From contig JBBKWH010000126.1 in the NCBI GenBank assembly GCA_037968855.1, forward strand, positions 1 to 8,931: 8,931 nucleotides of DNA. Direction: 5' to 3'. Below the pieces are notes generated by a model. That model did no database searches and was not told the DNA's origin. It worked only from the letters and a program-made list of their open reading frames with translations. Of this stretch, positions 5,434-8,931 are shown piece by piece (the first letter of the stretch is position 1; each line of letters begins with the position of its first letter). The DNA is from JBBKWH01 sp037968855 (GTDB taxonomy: Bacteria > Pseudomonadota > Gammaproteobacteria > Pseudomonadales > Moraxellaceae). Made by a program: the position numbers and the translations under genes.

Positions 5434-6795
5434 TTAAGATGTTGTCTCAGTCTGCGCCACAAACTCTACCACCGCCTCACTGGCCAACAGTTGATTTAAG
5501 CGCTCAGCATTATCAAAGCTGCCATGCTTAAACAGCGCACGCACGCAGTTGCCTTGCTGCTCAAAGATCAAGCACTCAATGGCCAATGGTTCACCGTCTA
5601 AGTCACCCACATGCAGGGCCAAATTACGTGGCTCGGCAATCAATGCGGCTGCGGCCTCGTTAGACCCAGCATCCATGAGAACGCCAAAAAAGTTGATATC
5701 GACCACGGTCACGACCGGCTGCATCTCGGCAATATGACGATGCTGCATGGCACGGACTGGCGCACGCAAATGCAAGCGTGCTTGGCCACGACGCTCTAGC
5801 TGATTCAACTGCTCACGGCTCATTGGGCGAATGCCGCCAACCGTAGCAATGTCTTCGTTACGCAAGAAAGTAGCAAACAAGCCCATGGTTTCTTTGCGGC
5901 GCTGCAACTGCGGCAAATGATCGGCCCGTTCAATCAAAGCAAACTGCATATCCGGACATTGCAGGGCAAAGTGGGCGTTTTCGAATGGCAAGGTAAAGCT
6001 ATCAAACTCGCCTGCCGCAACCAATGTTGGACACTGTGGAATCGGCACATTTTGCAAGCGCAACAGACGCTGACAATTGATGTTGTAGCGTAGACGCTCA
6101 GTGTTGGCAAACTCAGCCATTTGTCTAAAGAACAAACGCTTAGCTGTTGGCGACATCCGAGTATCGGCTAAACGTGCATGATTAATCAGGTATAACACCA
6201 CCGCTTGACCAAACTCTTCCATTCGGTCTTCTTGCAGCAAGTGCAATGATTCTTCTAACAACATACGCCAGCTTTTGCGGGTTTTTTGCATCACACCCAT
6301 CAACACCAAGCGATCCAAACGCTCTGGAAACTGCTCCGAAAAATGTGACGCCACCACCGAACCTAGAGACATACCCATAATGGACACTTTGCCCAATTGC
6401 ATATCCCCAACCCAACGGCCCAGATAATTGGCCAAATCAGGAAGCTCAAGCTCACCGGCAGATTGACCAGTGAGTTCGTTTTCGAGCTGTTGGTTGTTTC
6501 CCATAGAGGGCAAGTCGATCAAAATGATCGGTCCTGCTGCCAATAATTGTTCGACACAATACTTGTAAGAGTTAAAATTTTGGAACGCACCGCCAATAAT
6601 AACGACGGGGGTACGATGCATGGTTTCGGGGATGGCAATCGCCATGTACTCGATTTTCCAGCCATCAATCCGGTGGATTCGCGCAGGCGCTTTAAAGGTA
6701 TCTCGCGTGTAGAGATCATAAAAAGAATGGAAGTCGTCTTGCACCATCAGGCCGTCCTGAGTGTTGTTTTGTACCAATTTGCACACGGCATTCAT
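5434..6795 (-). CDS. Alpha/beta hydrolase with C-terminal PilZ-like domain
   Basis: The 453-residue product has no signal peptide and is probably cytoplasmic. The N-terminal two-thirds (about 35-315) is an alpha/beta hydrolase: oxyanion-region VVIIGGAFQN (64-73), a nucleophile elbow GMSLG with S143, a late acid D265 in GEFDSF, and H293 in ADHLPQ. The triad is therefore complete. A segment of about 170-245 fits the helical lid. The C-terminal part (about 333-445) looks like a PilZ domain: R336-GQA-R340 gives the RxxxR motif, and D366-IN-FF-G371 corresponds to (D/N)xSxxG with Asn in place of Ser. Canonical PilZ domains bind cyclic-di-GMP through these motifs, so c-di-GMP control of the hydrolase is a fair inference; the Ser change leaves it open. 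The substrate is unknown. The ATG at 6795 has AAGGAG at 8-nt spacing. The gene is monocistronic and ends at a shared terminator. Confidence 0.85.
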   Translation of the reverse strand: MNAVCKLVQNNTQDGLMVQDDFHSFYDLYTRDTFKAPARIHRIDGWKIEYMAIAIPETMHRTPVVIIGGAFQNFNSYKYCVEQLLAAGPIILIDLPSMGNNQQLENELTGQSAGELELPDLANYLGRWVGDMQLGKVSIMGMSLGSVVASHFSEQFPERLDRLVLMGVMQKTRKSWRMLLEESLHLLQEDRMEEFGQAVVLYLINHARLADTRMSPTAKRLFFRQMAEFANTERLRYNINCQRLLRLQNVPIPQCPTLVAAGEFDSFTLPFENAHFALQCPDMQFALIERADHLPQLQRRKETMGLFATFLRNEDIATVGGIRPMSREQLNQLERRGQARLHLRAPVRAMQHRHIAEMQPVVTVVDINFFGVLMDAGSNEAAAALIAEPRNLALHVGDLDGEPLAIECLIFEQQGNCVRALFKHGSFDNAERLNQLLASEAVVEFVAQTETTS

Positions 6796-6813
6796 GCCTC
6801 ACTCTCCTTGTCG

Positions 6814-6839
6814 GATCTTATTGCTTACTGCATAAGATC
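6814..6839 (-). promoter_or_regulatory. 8-bp inverted repeat in the leader of the hydrolase-PilZ gene
   Basis: GATCTTAT (6814-6821) and ATAAGATC (6832-6839) are exact inverted repeats 10 bp apart, one helical turn. The repeat lies 19-44 nt upstream of the ATG, just before the Shine-Dalgarno sequence. It may be an operator or an mRNA hairpin; there is no T-run on the minus strand, so it is not a terminator. Confidence 0.4.
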
Positions 6840-7176
6840 TTCGTTTAGGCTGTCCAATCATCCGTGGTCGTCCTGACAACAGTATGGTGGGACGGGTCTT
6901 GTTGTATGGATGGCTCGCGATATCGACATGCTACACCATTGCAGCGCCGATTTCGCATCGACTGAATCATCAGTGATTGTCTAACAACATATAGCATATC
7001 CCCAATGACATTGAATAGCCGATCTGCTCATTTTCACCCCCAGATGGCTCATTCATCGGATCAATGTCGGGTCGATTACAAGCCGGATGCTATGCCTGTT
7101 TTGCCCAATATGGAATGGCTTTTCCGCCCGCACTCACATCCAGATACGCGCTGTCACAACGTCCAATGCCAAGATT

Positions 7177-7185
7177 TGCTATAAT
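7177..7185 (+). promoter_or_regulatory. Extended -10 promoter of proA
   Basis: TGC followed by a perfect TATAAT (7180-7185) forms an extended -10 element. The -35 position shows no good match, as is common for extended -10 promoters. Transcription should start near 7192, giving a leader of about 20-30 nt. This places the upstream in-frame ATG at 7064 outside the transcript and supports the downstream proA start. Confidence 0.7.
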
Positions 7186-7222
7186 GATGCCCTTGCGCAA
7201 TAGCACTAGGATGAAAATGACG

Positions 7223-8485
7223 ATGAGTAATACACTAGAACAAACCATGCAAACACTGGGTCAACAAGCCCGTGCCGCATCGCGCGCCCTCTCCCGCGCC
7301 AGCACTTCTGACAAAAACAAAGCGCTCCATGCGATCTATGACGCCATGCTAGCAGGCAAAGCCGACATCTTGGCTGCCAATGCAGTAGACATGCAAAAAG
7401 GCCGTGATACCAACCTCGAAGCCGCATTGCTTGATCGCTTAGAACTCAACGACGCACGCTTTGACGGCATGCTACAAGGCTTGCGCGATGTTGCAGCACT
7501 GACCGATCCAGTCGGCGAAATCACCGATTTGGCCTATCGCCCATCTGGTATTCAACTCGGCAAGATGCGCGTCCCGCTAGGCGTGGTCGGCATGATCTAC
7601 GAATCACGCCCTAACGTCACCCTAGAAGCCGCCTCATTGGCGCTTAAATCGGGTAATGCCATTATCTTGCGCGGTGGCTCCGAAGCCTTTGAGTCCAACC
7701 AAGCCATTGCCAAATGTGTACAGGCGGGCCTACAAGCCTCTGGCCTACCTGCCGCTTGCGTGCAAGTGATTGACACCGCCGACCGTGCAGCCGTTGGCCT
7801 ATTAATCACTATGACCGAATATGTTGATGTGATTGTGCCGCGTGGTGGCAAAAGTCTCATTGCGCGTGTCTCGCGCGAAGCCCGTGTACCGGTCATCAAG
7901 CACTTAGACGGCAACTGCCATACCTTTGTGGACCGTGAGGCTGATCTAGAAAAAGCAGCGCCTATCGTGATCAATGCCAAAACCCATCGCTATGGCGTGT
8001 GTAATGCCATGGAAACACTATTGGTTGATGCTCCTGTCGCAGCGGCATTTTTGCCAGTGGTTGCAGCCCAATATCGTGAAATTGGCGTTGAGCTACGCGG
8101 TTGCGAACGCACCCAAGCAATCTTGAGCGATGCCAAGGCCGCGACCGAAAACGACTGGTATGAAGAATATCTTGCGCCAATCTTGGCCATTAAAATCGTG
8201 GATGGTTTGGACGAAGCAATTGATCACATCAACAAATATGGCTCGCACCATACCGATGTGATTTTGACCGAAAACTATGGCAAGGCGCGGCGCTTTTTAA
8301 ACGAAGTCGATTCGAGCAGTGTGATGGTGAATGCGTCATCGCGGTTTGCCGATGGCTTTGAGTATGGTTTGGGTGCTGAGATTGGCATTTCGACCGATAA
8401 AATCCATGCACGCGGCCCCGTCGGTCTAGAAGGCTTAACCTCACAAAAATGGGTGGTGTTGGGCGATGGGCAAATCCGCCAATAA
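7223..8485 (+). CDS. proA: Gamma-glutamyl phosphate reductase ProA
   Basis: Second enzyme of proline synthesis from glutamate: NADPH-dependent reduction of gamma-glutamyl phosphate to glutamate 5-semialdehyde, which cyclises for ProC. The product belongs to the aldehyde dehydrogenase superfamily and is 420 residues from this start, the normal length (E. coli 417). Visible features are RVPLGVVGMIYESRPNVT (116-133), the ILRGGSEA nucleotide-binding segment (148-155), the catalytic cysteine C260 in THRYGVCNAMET, and the ProA signature VDGLDEAIDHINKYGSHHTD (326-345). The frame is open back to an ATG at 7064, but that lies upstream of the promoter at 7177-7185 and would add unrelated sequence. ATGs at 7211, 7217 and 7223 are all possible; AGGA at 7208-7211 is 5 nt from 7217 and 11 nt from 7223. 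No proB is adjacent. It ends at a shared bidirectional terminator. Confidence 0.97.
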   Translation: MSNTLEQTMQTLGQQARAASRALSRASTSDKNKALHAIYDAMLAGKADILAANAVDMQKGRDTNLEAALLDRLELNDARFDGMLQGLRDVAALTDPVGEITDLAYRPSGIQLGKMRVPLGVVGMIYESRPNVTLEAASLALKSGNAIILRGGSEAFESNQAIAKCVQAGLQASGLPAACVQVIDTADRAAVGLLITMTEYVDVIVPRGGKSLIARVSREARVPVIKHLDGNCHTFVDREADLEKAAPIVINAKTHRYGVCNAMETLLVDAPVAAAFLPVVAAQYREIGVELRGCERTQAILSDAKAATENDWYEEYLAPILAIKIVDGLDEAIDHINKYGSHHTDVILTENYGKARRFLNEVDSSSVMVNASSRFADGFEYGLGAEIGISTDKIHARGPVGLEGLTSQKWVVLGDGQIRQ

Positions 8486-8494
8486 AGAACAAAG

Positions 8495-8527
8495 AAAAAA
8501 GCCACTGCCTTTTGCAGTGGCTGTTTT
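8495..8527. terminator. Bidirectional rho-independent terminator between proA and the DUF945-like gene
   Basis: AGCCACTGC (8500-8508) and GCAGTGGCT (8514-8522) form a perfect 9-bp stem. It is preceded by a run of A (8495-8500) and followed by G and four T. Plus-strand use ends proA 15 bp after its stop; minus-strand use, with the longer T-run, ends the convergent gene. Confidence 0.92.
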
Positions 8528-8544
8528 CAGTTAAACCCAGCCGT

Positions 8545-8931
8545 TTAACGTAGCAGCTGGCCATTAACCAGCGGCTGGCCATTTTTAATCTGTAGACTGG
8601 CTTGATAACCTGTGCTGGTTTTAACCAGCAAGCCTTGTTGTACCGGCGCACTTAACAACAGATGCAAGGTAGACATTATTTCAGCAGGACTGCCGGCCTG
8701 TCCTTGTGCAGCAAACAGCCGCTCGGCCACGCTATTCAACAAAATATCACTGATATTCAGGTCGGCACTCGCATCGATCTGCGACAATAACGCAGCTGGC
8801 TGATCTTGTGCAGTGTCAGTCAGTTTCGGCACAGTCAACTGCCCGTTTAGCATGGCATCGCCACCCCACAGCGTCAGCTTAAACGTGTCGATATTGAACT
8901 TAAAACCAGACGCAATCACCGGCCTTACCGC
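8545..8931 (-). CDS. C-terminal part of a YdgA/DUF945-like protein, truncated by the window edge
   Basis: The reading frame is open from the stop codon at 8545 to base 8931, giving the last 128 residues of a larger protein. A GTG at 8919 could be read as a start, but in-frame codons continue upstream (A-V-R-P), so this is the 3' end of a gene that starts outside the window. The visible part alternates short hydrophobic strands and polar turns (FNIDTFKLTLWGG, AMLNGQLTVPKL, DASADLNISDILLNS), ends with a tract like QIKNGQPLVNGQLL, and has no membrane helix. This resembles the C-terminal part of the periplasm-facing YdgA/DUF945 family, whose E. coli member is about 500 residues; its biochemical role is not established. 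The family call is tentative; the gene itself is well supported. Confidence 0.6.
   Translation of the reverse strand, partial: AVRPVIASGFKFNIDTFKLTLWGGDAMLNGQLTVPKLTDTAQDQPAALLSQIDASADLNISDILLNSVAERLFAAQGQAGSPAEIMSTLHLLLSAPVQQGLLVKTSTGYQASLQIKNGQPLVNGQLLR

Larger units (their letters stand above)
6796..7222. other. Divergent intergenic region between hydrolase-PilZ and proA genes
   Basis: These 427 bases separate two divergent genes. The right end holds the proA promoter (7177-7185) and the left end the dyad 6814-6839 in the hydrolase leader. A weak minus-strand extended -10 (TGC-TATATG, roughly 6990) may serve the hydrolase gene but has no good -35. No RNA gene, clear repeat or additional coding region was recognised in the middle; open frames there lack ribosome binding sites and recognisable products. 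Confidence 0.55.

Noticed and set aside
7204..7215. CTAGGATGA before proA and similar GGA sequences before nagZ and the hydrolase gene as CsrA sites
   Set aside because: Each is a partial match that is fully explained as a Shine-Dalgarno sequence, and none has a second site nearby. Only the prc leader stands out.
7064..7222. N-terminal extension of ProA by 53 residues from the ATG at 7064
   Set aside because: The extension would start upstream of the strong extended -10 promoter at 7177-7185, has no good ribosome binding site, and would make the protein much longer than the family.
8545..8919. A complete small gene starting at the GTG at 8919
   Set aside because: The frame stays open beyond 8919 to the window edge, no ribosome binding site is visible, and the sequence looks like the C-terminal part of a longer protein.

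Overview
The window reads as a chromosomal housekeeping region of a gammaproteobacterium. Base composition is near balanced. The Prc, NagZ and ProA proteins are of ordinary gammaproteobacterial length and type, and the look of ProA and the YdgA-like fragment suggests a relative of the Moraxellaceae; that family placement is only a tentative impression. No insertion sequence, phage gene, CRISPR array, tRNA or rRNA was seen.

Layout from left to right: a + strand terminator cut by the window edge (from 1); a small four-helix membrane protein of unknown function on the minus strand (65-541); an intergenic stretch (542-901) that carries a strong candidate for a CsrA/RsmA-sequestering small RNA on the minus strand (about 656-810); prc, the periplasmic tail-specific protease, on the minus strand (902-3124); a divergent intergenic region (3125-3348); nagZ (3349-4377) and an LCMT-type methyltransferase (4517-5350) on the plus strand; a bidirectional terminator (5377-5403); an alpha/beta hydrolase with a C-terminal PilZ-like domain on the minus strand (5434-6795); a 427-base divergent control region (6796-7222); proA on the plus strand (7223-8485); a second bidirectional terminator; and the 3' end of a YdgA/DUF945-like gene on the minus strand that runs off the right edge.

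The most interesting item is the small RNA. In about 155 nt it has eight GGA motifs, all within AGGA or ANGGA. One sits in the loop of a perfect hairpin, one in a second hairpin loop, and one in the loop of its own rho-independent terminator. A -10-like hexamer lies the right distance upstream, and an 18-bp dyad resembling a GacA upstream activating sequence lies further up. The leader of the adjacent prc gene has an 11/12 match to the CsrA SELEX consensus over its Shine-Dalgarno sequence, plus a second GGATGT site 54 nt upstream. A plausible model is that the RNA titrates a CsrA/RsmA protein that controls prc, among other targets; this is inference. The PilZ-like domain on the hydrolase suggests a separate cyclic-di-GMP input. 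Prc and NagZ, transcribed divergently, both act in cell-envelope and peptidoglycan turnover.
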